Shown here one piece after another: positions 27,911-36,964 of a stretch of 64,000 bases of DNA (position 1 is its first letter; each line of letters begins with the position of its first letter). The DNA comes from Sunxiuqinia sp965372405 (GTDB lineage: Bacteria > Bacteroidota > Bacteroidia > Bacteroidales > Prolixibacteraceae): NCBI GenBank assembly GCA_965372405.1, contig CBDVCE010000001.1, forward strand, positions 94,519-158,518, written 5' to 3'. The notes under the pieces were generated by a model. It saw only the letters and a program-made list of their open reading frames with translations. It did not search any database and had not been told where the DNA came from. Position numbers and translations under genes: made by a program.

Positions 27911-28369
27911 ATGAAAAAACTGGCTCATTTCATTTTGTTTATTCTGGCAATTGCAGCCTGCAAGGAGATATATGATCCGCCACCACAAGCAATGTTGGAA
28001 GCGAGTATTGAACACTCGAATCCAGACATCACCAGTACTCCCAAAGTATCGGTTTATGGCGTTGGTCAGGATAGTATTTGGATTTATCAGGAACAACTGA
28101 CTACAATCAGACTTCCTTTAACATCATATAATAATTCAAGTTTTGTAATCCTGCTTGATTCAATTGTTGATACCCTAACTATTGTTCATGATAACATTTT
28201 CAAATATGAATCGATGGAGTCAGGCTTTTACAATGAACAATGGATTCTTAACATCGAACACACACTTAACCGCATTGATTCAGTTGTGGTGGTTGATAGT
28301 GCTGTAACGAAAAACTGGCATGAAAATATTCAACTTTATATTAGCACTCTTGCTGCTAGCGACAACTAG
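27911..28369 (+). CDS. DUF6452-like lipoprotein
   Basis: A 152-residue protein starting at ATG 27911. The lipobox LAIAAC gives a lipidated Cys near residue 17, followed by KEIYDPPPQAML. The longer frame beginning at 27749 has a non-conserved 54-residue extension across a simple repeat and is rejected. The remainder is beta-rich with the pattern VYGVGQDSIWI. The next gene starts 50 bases before this stop codon. The pair resembles the DUF6452-DUF6048 pair found side by side in Bacteroidota (recollection). Likely an inner or outer-membrane lipoprotein acting with the barrel downstream. Confidence 0.75.
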   Translation: MKKLAHFILFILAIAACKEIYDPPPQAMLEASIEHSNPDITSTPKVSVYGVGQDSIWIYQEQLTTIRLPLTSYNNSSFVILLDSIVDTLTIVHDNIFKYESMESGFYNEQWILNIEHTLNRIDSVVVVDSAVTKNWHENIQLYISTLAASDN

Positions 28370-29018
28370 TTTTGCACAGCAGGATCAGGAAAAAAAGAAA
28401 CGCGCTAAAAGAGCGGATAACTTCATCCGGATGGAGGGTCTCCGAGTGGGAATGGATCTCACCCGTCCACTTCAGCATCTTTGGTTTGCCGGAGATCGTT
28501 TGGGTACCGAATTAAGCTTTGACATTGAATTAATCCCCAACTTATTCCCTGTATTGGAAACGGGCTGGGAAACACTTAAAATTGATCAGGATTATTTGAC
28601 TTACGATGCTTCTGGTTCATACACCCGAATTGGTATCGATTATAATTTTCTTGCTGCCGACCACAAAAAAGATATGGATATTCTTTTTATTGGTCTGCGT
28701 TATGGATTTAGCTTTGCCAACCAACAGGTAGATTCCTACAAACTGGAAAATTATTGGGAGGATGTCAATCACCGTTTCCCAAAGCAAAAATACAACTCCC
28801 AATGGTTTGAAATCCTGCTGGGAATAAAAGGTGAATTATTCAACAACCTGTTTTTAGGTTGGACAATACGCGGTAAACTAAAAACCTTTCAGAAAGATTT
28901 TGATATGCCTCCGGTTTATTTCAACCCCGGATATGGAAAGGCTGAAAATAAATTCAACTTCGACTTTACCTATTCTGTATTCTACACCTTGCCTTTTAAT
29001 TTTAGAGAAACCCAGTAG
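28320..29018 (+). CDS. DUF6048-like outer-membrane protein
   Basis: A 232-residue protein with signal peptide MKIFNFILALLLLATTSFAQ and a series of amphipathic beta strands (GLRVGMDLTRPLQHL, GTELSFDIELIPNL, TRIGIDYNFL) typical of a small porin-like barrel. Function unknown. Its start lies 50 nt inside the preceding lipoprotein gene, an unusually long overlap that implies coupled translation. Confidence 0.78.
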   Translation: MKIFNFILALLLLATTSFAQQDQEKKKRAKRADNFIRMEGLRVGMDLTRPLQHLWFAGDRLGTELSFDIELIPNLFPVLETGWETLKIDQDYLTYDASGSYTRIGIDYNFLAADHKKDMDILFIGLRYGFSFANQQVDSYKLENYWEDVNHRFPKQKYNSQWFEILLGIKGELFNNLFLGWTIRGKLKTFQKDFDMPPVYFNPGYGKAENKFNFDFTYSVFYTLPFNFRETQ

Positions 29019-29068
29019 GTCTGGTTATTTACCCACACAATAGATTTTATCATCTCAACCCTTATATC

Positions 29069-29199
29069 ATCCCAGCGTATGCTGGGATCTGTTTTCTACA
29101 ACGTTTTACTGGAATAGATTAAGATCCCCGATCCGGCAGCTGCCGGACAGGATGACTCTTTATGTTTTTATGTGAGATCAGTTCAGGATGACGTTTACT
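29069..29199. repeat. Dispersed intergenic inverted-repeat cluster
   Basis: ATCCCAGC-GTAT-GCTGGGAT (29069-29088), then the perfect 16-bp palindrome TCCGGCAGCTGCCGGA (29132-29147) inside AAGATCC...AGGATGAC, and a further partial unit GAGATCAGTTCAGGATGACG (about 29173-29192). The same AAGATCC...GGATGAC pattern recurs inverted at 31486-31523. GC content is higher than the surroundings. This looks like a REP- or MITE-like dispersed family. Confidence 0.7.
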
Positions 29200-29227
29200 C
29201 TTAATGTGTGCCCCATAAGTTTTCGAT

Positions 29228-29261
29228 AAAAAAAAAGCCTCTCCCGGAATCCGGGAGAGGC
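29228..29261 (-). terminator. Terminator of groES-groEL
   Basis: GCCTCTCCCGG (29237-29247) and CCGGGAGAGGC (29251-29261) form a perfect 11-bp GC-rich stem. In the minus direction it is followed by nine T (29228-29236 as A). Confidence 0.95.
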
Positions 29262-29286
29262 TTGATATATTTTGAGAAGTTGATTC

Positions 29287-30924
29287 TTACATCATACCAC
29301 CCATACCACCACCCATTGGAGGCATAGCTGGAGCTGCAGCAGCATCTTCTTTTTCATCAACCAATACACATTCAGTTGTCAATAACATACCTGCAATTGA
29401 AGCTGCATTTTCTAGAGCAACACGAGCAACTTTTGCTGGATCAATAACACCAGTTTCGAAGAAATTTTGGTATTCGTCAACGCGAGCGTTGTAACCAAAA
29501 TCTCCAGTTCCTTCGCTTACTTTTTGAGCAATAACAGCACCTTCTTTACCAGCATTCTCAACAATCTGACGAAGTGGTTCTTCAATCGCACGTTTTACGA
29601 TTTCAATACCAGTTGTTTCATCATCATTCTCACCAGTGGCACCTTCTAATGCTGCAATAGCACGGATATATACAACACCACCGCCAGGAACGATACCTTC
29701 TTCAACAGCTGCACGGGTTGCGTGCAATGCATCGTCAACACGGTCTTTCTTTTCTTTCATTTCAACTTCTGAAGCAGCACCAACGTAAAGAACAGCAACA
29801 CCGCCAGCTAATTTAGCCAAACGCTCTTGCAATTTCTCACGATCGTAATCTGAAGTAGTTGTTTCAATCTGACGCTTGATCATTCCAACGCGAGCATCAA
29901 TAGCTTCTTGTTCGCCACCACCTGCTACAACAGTTGTATTTTCTTTGTCAACAGTAAGTTTTTCAGCTTGTCCAAGCATCTCTATAGTGGCTTCTTCCAG
30001 TTTCATACCTTTTTCTTCAGTAATTACTGTACCACCAGTTAGGATTGCTAAGTCTTCCAACATTTCTTTACGACGATCACCAAAACCAGGAGCCTTAACA
30101 GCACATACTTTCAATGAACCACGTAAGCGGTTAACTACCAATGTAGCCAATGCTTCACCATCAACATCTTCAGCAATAATCATCAATGGACGACCAGTTT
30201 GAGCTGTAGCTTCCAATACAGGAAGAAGGTCTTTCATTGTGCTTACTTTCTTATCGTGAATTAAAATGAAAGGATTCTCAAGATCAGCTTCCATTTTCTC
30301 AGTGTCAGTTACAAAATAAGGAGAAATGTAACCACGGTCGAATTGCATACCTTCAACAACGTCAACATAAGTATCAGTTCCTTTGGCTTCTTCAACAGTA
30401 ATAACACCTTCTTTGCTTACTTTTTCCATTGCTTCAGCAATCAGGTTACCAATTGTTTCGTCGCCATTAGCTGAAACTTTTGCTACCTGGTTGATTTTTG
30501 CGATGTCATCACCAATATTTTCTGATTGTTCTTTTATACTGCGAACAACCTTTGTAACAGCTTTGTCAATACCACGTTTCAAATCCATTGGATTTGCACC
30601 GGCAGTAACGTTTTTCAAACCAACATTAACAATAGACTGAGCCAAAACAGTAGCAGTAGTTGTACCATCACCAGCGTCATCACCAGTTTTGCTAGCTACT
30701 TCTTTTACCATTTGAGCACCAATGTTAGCATATGCATCTGAAAGTTCAATTTCTTTAGCAACAGTAACACCATCTTTAGTGATTTGTGGAGCACCGAATT
30801 TTTTCTCGATTACCACATTACGACCTTTAGGTCCTAAAGTTATTTTTACAGCGTCAGCCAATTGGTCAACACCTTGTTTCAGCAAGTCTCTTGCTTCAAT
30901 ATCGAATTTAATTTCTTTAGCCAT
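29287..30924 (-). CDS. groEL: Chaperonin GroEL
   Basis: 60-kDa subunit of the chaperonin double ring that folds proteins with ATP. The 545-residue sequence is complete, from MAKEIKFDIEARDLLKQGV to the flexible C-terminal Gly-Met tail (GGGMGGMM). ATP-site motifs GPKGRNVVIE and GDGTTTATVLAQ are intact. It lies 31 bp after groES. No CIRCE element was found, in keeping with other Bacteroidota. Confidence 0.99.
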   Translation of the reverse strand: MAKEIKFDIEARDLLKQGVDQLADAVKITLGPKGRNVVIEKKFGAPQITKDGVTVAKEIELSDAYANIGAQMVKEVASKTGDDAGDGTTTATVLAQSIVNVGLKNVTAGANPMDLKRGIDKAVTKVVRSIKEQSENIGDDIAKINQVAKVSANGDETIGNLIAEAMEKVSKEGVITVEEAKGTDTYVDVVEGMQFDRGYISPYFVTDTEKMEADLENPFILIHDKKVSTMKDLLPVLEATAQTGRPLMIIAEDVDGEALATLVVNRLRGSLKVCAVKAPGFGDRRKEMLEDLAILTGGTVITEEKGMKLEEATIEMLGQAEKLTVDKENTTVVAGGGEQEAIDARVGMIKRQIETTTSDYDREKLQERLAKLAGGVAVLYVGAASEVEMKEKKDRVDDALHATRAAVEEGIVPGGGVVYIRAIAALEGATGENDDETTGIEIVKRAIEEPLRQIVENAGKEGAVIAQKVSEGTGDFGYNARVDEYQNFFETGVIDPAKVARVALENAASIAGMLLTTECVLVDEKEDAAAAPAMPPMGGGMGGMM

Positions 30925-30955
30925 CTTTATTCTTTTTTAAATTTTCTGATTCAAA

Positions 30956-31234
30956 TTAAGCGATGAATAAAACATCAGTTTGTGACATCAACAAGTAGTC
31001 AACACCGTCAATATTCAATTCAGTACCTGAATATTTACCGTAGAAAACAGTATCGCCAGCGTTCAATTCCATTGGTTCGTCTTTTTTATCAGCACCAACC
31101 AATACAACTGTACCAACTTGTGGCTTTTCTTGAGCTGAACCAGGAATGATAATTCCACTCGCTGTTTTTGCTTCTGCTTCCTCCGCTTGAACGAGGATTT
31201 TACCTGCAAGGATTTTACCTTTTAAATCTGCCAT
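30956..31234 (-). CDS. groES: Co-chaperonin GroES
   Basis: 10-kDa lid of the GroEL cavity. The 92-residue protein has the mobile loop region (EAEAKTASGIIIPGSAQEKP) and the conserved GTVVLVG and GDTVFYGKYSGTEL segments. First gene of the groES-groEL operon. It is preceded by a 612-bp region without genes. Confidence 0.98.
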   Translation of the reverse strand: MADLKGKILAGKILVQAEEAEAKTASGIIIPGSAQEKPQVGTVVLVGADKKDEPMELNAGDTVFYGKYSGTELNIDGVDYLLMSQTDVLFIA

Positions 31235-31846
31235 TTTAATATTATTTTTAGGTTATAAATATTTACGTTTGCTCCCCTTCCTTATCGAATTCTATGCCAA
31301 AGGGTAATCGGTGAAAAACAGAGCTGAATAGTAGACATTTTTTCACCATCATTTTTTTACGGAATACAAAATTACAACTTATCTGTTAAATATCAACACA
31401 TTAACCCAATGACAGAAAACGTGTCAGCATGGCAGGAAGTTGAGAATATAAGAGAGTGAGAAGATGGGATACAAAAAATAACTCCGTCATCCTTAACTTG
31501 ATTCAGGATCTTTGTCAGGCAGTTATACAATATTGAATTTATTAATCTCTACCTCATCAGAAGTAGTTTCATTCTAAGTATTTCCAATTACGATATTTGT
31601 GCCCGCGAAAAAAAGCAACAACAAATTCAAGATATGTTTTTTCATTCTTTAATATTGTTAAGGTTATTCCAAGTTTTAAAAAGAACTAATTCAAAATATA
31701 AAAGTTTACAGATGAAGCTCTTTATTGATCTAATATGACAAAATATTAGTTCTATTTCGGATGTATAAATTTATTTATTCTCAATAGCTTAAATCTCAGG
31801 GGTAAATAGCAAATTTTAATCTTTCATTATATCGCTATCATTTCAA
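31235..31846. other. Intergenic region upstream of groES
   Basis: 612 bp. The groES end is presumably the promoter; no CIRCE-like inverted repeat and no exact -7 box was seen. A dispersed-repeat unit lies at 31486-31523. The rest is AT-rich with no recognisable feature. Confidence 0.6.
31486..31523. repeat. Dispersed repeat unit, inverted relative to 29121-29156
   Basis: GTCATCC (31486-31492), a 13-nt centre, AGGATC and then GTCAGGCAG. Read on the minus strand it gives CTGC...AAGATCC...AGGATGAC, the same order as the cluster downstream of groEL. Confidence 0.5.
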
Positions 31847-33859
31847 TTAAACTGGTAAAACAATTTTAAATGTACTTCCTTTACCCAATTCACTTTCAAC
31901 ATAAATATGTCCATCATTTTTCTCAATAAACTCCTTACATAATATCAACCCCAAACCTGTACCCTTTTCCATATTAGTACCAGGAGTTGAGAAGCTTTTA
32001 TCAATCCGGAATAAGTTATTAATTGTATTCTGATTCATACCTACACCAGTATCTTGTATCCCTATCTCAATCTGGCCTTTATCTAATTTTGAATAGATAA
32101 CAATACGACCTTTCTCAGGTGTAAATTTAATCGCATTATTAATTAAATTCCTGAATGTAGTTGTCATAGTATATTTATCAGTCTCAACAAATATATCATT
32201 GGGTATCTCATTCAAGATACTGATGTATTTCATCTTTGCAATATTGGTATAAGGTTTAATACTTTCATCAAAAAGCTCAGCCAGATTTAACTTCTCTCTA
32301 TTTATTACTATTCCTTCTTTTTGCGATCTAGCCCAATGAAGTAGATTCTCCAACAAAGCATATGTGTTTTTTGATGATTTATCAATCTCAACAATAAATT
32401 CTTTGATTTCTTTCTGGCTAAAGTCGTTATAGTTTGTGATTAACAAGTCTGAATATCCTAAAATAGAATTAAACGGATTCCTTAAATCATGTGCAATAAT
32501 TGAGAAAAACCTATCTTTTGTAGCATTAGCTTCCATCAATGATTCTGCCTGAGTTTGTATTTCCTCCTTTTGTTCTTCGAGAATATGATTCACCTCCTGT
32601 AACTGAAGCAAAGCAGCAGCTAACTCTTCTTTCTTTTGGGTAATGATTTTATTATTTTTCGCAAGTAATAAATTCGCATTCCTCTTAAGGATAAACCTGC
32701 TATAGACAAGCAAGACCAGAAGTATAACAAAAATAGAAAGTATAATAAATGAGTTTCTTAAGCTAGTTTGTTTTTCAATGTCTAACCTTTGTATTTCATT
32801 ATTTATACGTAGTAACTCATTCTCCTTTTCTTTTTGAGCAGATTCAAATCGAACCTGCATAGTTGCTAATTGCTTCGAGGTTTCTTCTGAAAGAATCGAG
32901 TCTTTTACAATACCTTGTAATCTATGGTATTCATAAGCTTTCTCATAATTATCAAGCTTAGCATATGTGTCCGACAACAAAAGGTAGCCTTCCTTCATGA
33001 ATTGTTTTGCATCAATTGCTTTTGCTATTTCCACTCCTTGTTGAGCATGCAACAAAGCCTGATTCATATTATTAAGAGCTAAATTTGATTTTCCGATTTG
33101 ATTATATAGTCTGGCCAAACCATGCTTATCACTAATTTGTTGTTTCAGTTTTAATGATTTGTCGTAATAATACAAGGCACTATCTATCTGACTTAAACCA
33201 CTATGAACTAACCCGATATAATAATAAGAAGATGAAATACCAAGTGTATCTTTCAATTCTTTTTTGAGTTTTAATGATTGATTATGGTAGTCAAGAGCCT
33301 TTTCATAATTCTTCATTTTCTCATTGGCAGATGCAATGTTACTTAGCGTTAACGATATCAGTCGTTTGTTCTTTCGTTCAATGTATATGTCAAGACCCTT
33401 AAAATGGTATTCAAGGGCTTTGGCATAGTTTCCCTGCTCGTGATAAATAACACCAATATTGCCAATTATGGAAGACTCTATTAATTTACTTTTGTCTTTC
33501 TCAACTTGAGAGATAGTTTGATGATAAAGGTCAATTGGTTTAAGTGCCTGGAGAAAATAATCAAGAGCCATCTTATAATCTCCCATTGCCCAGTAATGAG
33601 CTCCAATAACATTAAAGCCCCGAGCCATTCCTTTTAAATTGTTAAGTTCTTCTGCAATTCTTAATGATTCGGCACCATATACAATGCCTTTATGAGGAGA
33701 TATGTTATAAAAAGAAAATGACAAATTATGCAGGCTGTCCATTCTTTCAACATCATCTTCGATATGCAGTAAAAAATCGATACTGTCATTTGTTTCTTGA
33801 GAGAAACTCCCTGAACTAATAAGTAATATAAGTACGACACATGCTATTTCTTTCATCAT
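31847..33859 (-). CDS. TPR-containing hybrid-type sensor histidine kinase
   Basis: A 670-residue protein starting at ATG 33859 (MMKEIACVVLILLISSGSFSQ is a signal peptide; the longer frame to 33892 is rejected). The periplasmic part holds about six tetratricopeptide repeats (roughly residues 60-320, e.g. ALDYHNQSLKLKKEL). A membrane helix is near residue 370 (SFIILSIFVILLVLLVYSRF), then a coiled coil, then HisKA with His457 in AHDLRNPFNSILGYSDLL and HATPase_c with NLINNAIKFTPEKG, DTGVGM and GTGLGLILCKEF. This architecture is common in Bacteroidota. No cognate regulator is adjacent. Confidence 0.92.
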   Translation of the reverse strand: MMKEIACVVLILLISSGSFSQETNDSIDFLLHIEDDVERMDSLHNLSFSFYNISPHKGIVYGAESLRIAEELNNLKGMARGFNVIGAHYWAMGDYKMALDYFLQALKPIDLYHQTISQVEKDKSKLIESSIIGNIGVIYHEQGNYAKALEYHFKGLDIYIERKNKRLISLTLSNIASANEKMKNYEKALDYHNQSLKLKKELKDTLGISSSYYYIGLVHSGLSQIDSALYYYDKSLKLKQQISDKHGLARLYNQIGKSNLALNNMNQALLHAQQGVEIAKAIDAKQFMKEGYLLLSDTYAKLDNYEKAYEYHRLQGIVKDSILSEETSKQLATMQVRFESAQKEKENELLRINNEIQRLDIEKQTSLRNSFIILSIFVILLVLLVYSRFILKRNANLLLAKNNKIITQKKEELAAALLQLQEVNHILEEQKEEIQTQAESLMEANATKDRFFSIIAHDLRNPFNSILGYSDLLITNYNDFSQKEIKEFIVEIDKSSKNTYALLENLLHWARSQKEGIVINREKLNLAELFDESIKPYTNIAKMKYISILNEIPNDIFVETDKYTMTTTFRNLINNAIKFTPEKGRIVIYSKLDKGQIEIGIQDTGVGMNQNTINNLFRIDKSFSTPGTNMEKGTGLGLILCKEFIEKNDGHIYVESELGKGSTFKIVLPV

Positions 33860-34208
33860 CTTCCTGTAAATTTTATCGACCTCTCTAAACAATAAATAAA
33901 TATTACGTATTAAAAATACACATATTTGTTTTCATTATAAAATGACTAAAGTCGCTATTCAATAATTATCTTCTGTAAGGCCTATTAATAGAACTCTAAC
34001 TTTTATTTCGAATATTAGACCCACTATAATCTACAGCTAATTTAGTCGCAATTAACTTGGTTAATCTCCTGTTTATTTTCTAAAAGCTCTATTACAGCTG
34101 CGAAGCAATTCATTCAAATTAAGCATACTAATTAAATAAATTATTACTTGTGACACAGTTCGCAGAATTGAATAAATCCTCAAAAACATTGGACTCCCTT
34201 CTAAGTGC
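33860..34208. other. Intergenic region between the TPR kinase and the repeat arrays
   Basis: About 350 bp, AT-rich, without recognisable promoter boxes, hairpins or frames. Confidence 0.5.
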
Positions 34209-34376
34209 TTCAGCCGAGTTGCTGACATGTTCCGACAGGCACTCATCATCATAAGTTAACTTGCTGACTTCATAAGTTGAAGTTGTGAGTGCTTCGGAGA
34301 CACGGTTAACTTCATTGGATGAGTCATGGAGTACTTCCGACGACCTCGTGAGATCATGTTTCGATTCAATAAGCAG
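34209..34376. repeat. Degenerate 21-bp tandem repeat array A
   Basis: Eight consecutive 21-bp units begin at 34209, 34230, 34251, 34272, 34293, 34314, 34335 and 34356. Similarity is weak but phase is kept: for example ATAAGTTAACTTGCTGACTT and ATAAGTTGAAGTTGTGAGTG are adjacent units, and AGTGCTTCGG / AGTACTTCCG recur at multiples of 21 or 42 bp. No reading frame is conserved. Confidence 0.55.
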
Positions 34377-34394
34377 TTATTTTGGTGTGGTAGG

Positions 34395-34602
34395 CTGCAA
34401 TTCCGTTTGTGTACGTTACAATTGCATTTGTACTGAATACAATTGGCTTTTTACACGTTACATTTGTATTTGTACCCATTACATTTGCATTTTTACCCAT
34501 TACATTTTGGTTTTTGCACGTTACATTTGCATTTGCACCTGTTACAATTCCGTTTATGCACGTTACAATTGTATTTGTAGAATACAATTTGAGAATAATT
34601 TT
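34395..34602. repeat. 21-bp tandem repeat array B
   Basis: Units start at 34395, 34416, 34437, 34458, 34479, 34500, 34521, 34542 and 34563, exactly 21 bp apart, then at 34582 after a 19-bp unit. Consensus begins TTACATTTGCATTTGTACC. On the minus strand one frame reads as heptapeptides of the form [IN]V[TM]xxN. The frames have no start context or signal and are probably a by-product of a period divisible by three. Confidence 0.85.
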
Positions 34603-34742
34603 GATTACGAGAAGTTTAAGTGGTTCTGACTATATGCTTCTCCCTTAATTTAAAGATCTTCTGAAAGGAGCCTTGTGTGGTGAGTTGGACAACCATCTGA
34701 AAAATCGTATATTAATTGAATAGAAAGCCAAATACGACAACT

Positions 34743-36941
34743 ATGCAAAAGCAAATCCACAAACTAGACAGCATTGCAATAAGTGTTAAATCTCACCGAT
34801 TGCTAAAACAATTGCTTCAGGAAAATCCCCGACTGGAAGAAATCATGATTCGCTCATGCAATGAGATTGAAGCACTGGAAGGGGTTCGGAACTGGATTAC
34901 TGAGGAATTGAAGAAGGATTCTGAATCTTTTGAATATTATAAAGGGAAGAAGGAAGGAAGAATAGCTTATCAGAAATTGGCATGGAAAGATTTTGCTGCA
35001 ATTCGAATTCTCGATTATATTGACCATGCCGACCGGGAGTTTGAAGACAAAAATCTGGTTGATGAGAATGCCTACAGTAATCCGGTAAAGCTAATCTGGT
35101 TGGCAGCAAATTTTGGAACTGGTGGTGCGAAACCAGACTTTTTCATGGATATGCTTCAACTGTTCAGGCAACTCTCGAACAAGATGAAGCAAAACAAACC
35201 GGATAAAAACAAGGTAATAGAATGGGCGGACAGATGGTGCAGCGGATTAGATCCGCGTATTGTCAAATTGCGTGAAGAAAACCGAAATCGGATTCTCCGG
35301 ATTATCATTGAAAAAATAGATTCCGGAGAGCTCAAAAGTTCAAAATTCTATTTTACTCCGGGCTTATCTTACGAACAAAAATATAGTACTGCCCTTAAAT
35401 GGTGGGATCAAAATAGCTTTCATCTTCATTTTGCCATTCGCACACCAGATATGTTGAATGAACTATTGGGGAACTCGCTCGACCCGGATACCATGAAGAT
35501 CTTATACGAGGCCGAGGAAAAAGGCATTCCATTCTTTGTAAATCCTTATTATCTATCGCTACTACATGTGAGGGTCCCCTATTTTGCCATTGGTACCGAC
35601 CTGGCCATTCGGAACTATGTTCTTTACAGCAAACAATTGGTGAATGAGTATGGGCGAATTGAAGCCTGGGAGAAAGAAGATCAGATTGAGGAAGGAAAAC
35701 CCAATGCAGCCGGTTGGTACTTGCCGCCTTACAATAATATTCACAGGCGCTATCCGGAAGTGGCAATCCTGATTCCCGACACCATGGCACGTGCTTGTGG
35801 TGGTTTATGCAGCTCATGCCAACGCATGTACGATTTTCAACGTGGCAATCTTAACTTCAAGCTGGATCATCTGCATCCCAAAGAATCGTGGAATGATAAA
35901 CTCAAAGTCTTATTGAATTATTTCGCTGAAGACTCCCAATTGCGTGACATACTAATTACTGGTGGAGATGCCTTAATGAGTTCAGACAAGTCTCTTTCAA
36001 AAATACTGGATGAGATTCTTGTGATGACTCAGAATAAAAAAGAAGCCAATAAAAAACGAACCAATGGAGAAAAGTATGCAGAGATTGTTCGTGTAAGGTT
36101 AGGCTCTCGCCTTCCGGTTTACTTGCCTCAACGCATTACGCCTGAATTAATCAACATACTCTCTAATTTCAGATCAGAAGCCTCAAAGCTTGGAGTCAGC
36201 CAGTTTATTATTCAAACTCATTTTGAGTCTCCGATGGAAGTCACTCCAAGTGTAAAAAAAGCAATTGAATTACTGATTTCCTCGGGATGGCTAATAACCA
36301 ATCAACTCGTATTTACGACAGCAGCATCCAGGAGAGGGCATTCATCGAAACTACGGCAGGTGCTAAACGAGATCGGTATTCTTTGCTACTACACTTTCTC
36401 GGTGAAAGGATACATGGAAAACAACTCCAACTTTGCAACAAACGAACGAGCCGTGCAGGAGCAAATTGAAGAAAAAGTCATTGGGAACGTTAGTGAAAAA
36501 GATCAATCCTTATTGAGAAACATTTCGAATGATGCTAAAAATATAAAAGAAAATATTGCAGATCTTTTAAAAGACAAAAACCTGCCGTTTCTATCAACCG
36601 ACCGGAATGTACTAAACCTGCCGGGTGTAGGAAAAAGTTTATCGTTCCGAACAATTGGTATTACGCGTTATGGACGCCGCATTCTTGAATTCAGCTTTGA
36701 TCACACCAGATCGCACAGTCCTTTTATTGAGGAAATGGATAAAGTAATTGTTATTGAATCGAAATCCATCAGCGAATATTTAAGGCAACTTGAAGAAATG
36801 GGTGAAGACATTTATGAATATGAAAGCATTTGGGGATATTCAATTGGAGAAACCGAAAAGATTACACCAATTTATGAATATCCCGAATATGATTTTAAGA
36901 TCACCAAAACCACTACTAACATTGCTGAGAATCCAGAATAA
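34743..36941 (+). CDS. Large KamA-family radical SAM aminomutase, glutamate-2,3-aminomutase-like
   Basis: A 732-residue PLP- and radical-SAM-dependent aminomutase (ATG 34743; a TTG at 34716 would add nine residues). The iron-sulfur motif is CGGLCSSC (Cys352, Cys356, Cys359). In lysine 2,3-aminomutase two aspartates (Asp293, Asp330 in the clostridial enzyme) bind the side-chain ammonium. Here those places hold Lys555 (in YYTFSVKG) and Asn625 (in VLNLPGVGK), the pair I recall for glutamate 2,3-aminomutase. An acidic substrate such as glutamate or 2-aminoadipate is therefore likely. The protein has a long N-terminal region (about 330 residues) of unknown role. Converges with the saccharopine genes, 23 bp apart. 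Confidence 0.85.
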   Translation: MQKQIHKLDSIAISVKSHRLLKQLLQENPRLEEIMIRSCNEIEALEGVRNWITEELKKDSESFEYYKGKKEGRIAYQKLAWKDFAAIRILDYIDHADREFEDKNLVDENAYSNPVKLIWLAANFGTGGAKPDFFMDMLQLFRQLSNKMKQNKPDKNKVIEWADRWCSGLDPRIVKLREENRNRILRIIIEKIDSGELKSSKFYFTPGLSYEQKYSTALKWWDQNSFHLHFAIRTPDMLNELLGNSLDPDTMKILYEAEEKGIPFFVNPYYLSLLHVRVPYFAIGTDLAIRNYVLYSKQLVNEYGRIEAWEKEDQIEEGKPNAAGWYLPPYNNIHRRYPEVAILIPDTMARACGGLCSSCQRMYDFQRGNLNFKLDHLHPKESWNDKLKVLLNYFAEDSQLRDILITGGDALMSSDKSLSKILDEILVMTQNKKEANKKRTNGEKYAEIVRVRLGSRLPVYLPQRITPELINILSNFRSEASKLGVSQFIIQTHFESPMEVTPSVKKAIELLISSGWLITNQLVFTTAASRRGHSSKLRQVLNEIGILCYYTFSVKGYMENNSNFATNERAVQEQIEEKVIGNVSEKDQSLLRNISNDAKNIKENIADLLKDKNLPFLSTDRNVLNLPGVGKSLSFRTIGITRYGRRILEFSFDHTRSHSPFIEEMDKVIVIESKSISEYLRQLEEMGEDIYEYESIWGYSIGETEKITPIYEYPEYDFKITKTTTNIAENPE

Positions 36942-36964
36942 AGATTTGTTGAGTGATTAAGCAA

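Noticed and set aside
31235..31400. CIRCE/HrcA control site upstream of groES
   Set aside because: No TTAGCACTC/GAGTGCTAA-type inverted repeat is present.
34285..34629. Coding sequence across the 21-bp arrays, on either strand
   Set aside because: The frames are open only because the period is a multiple of three. They have Cys/Tyr- or Asn-rich low-complexity peptides and no conserved start context.
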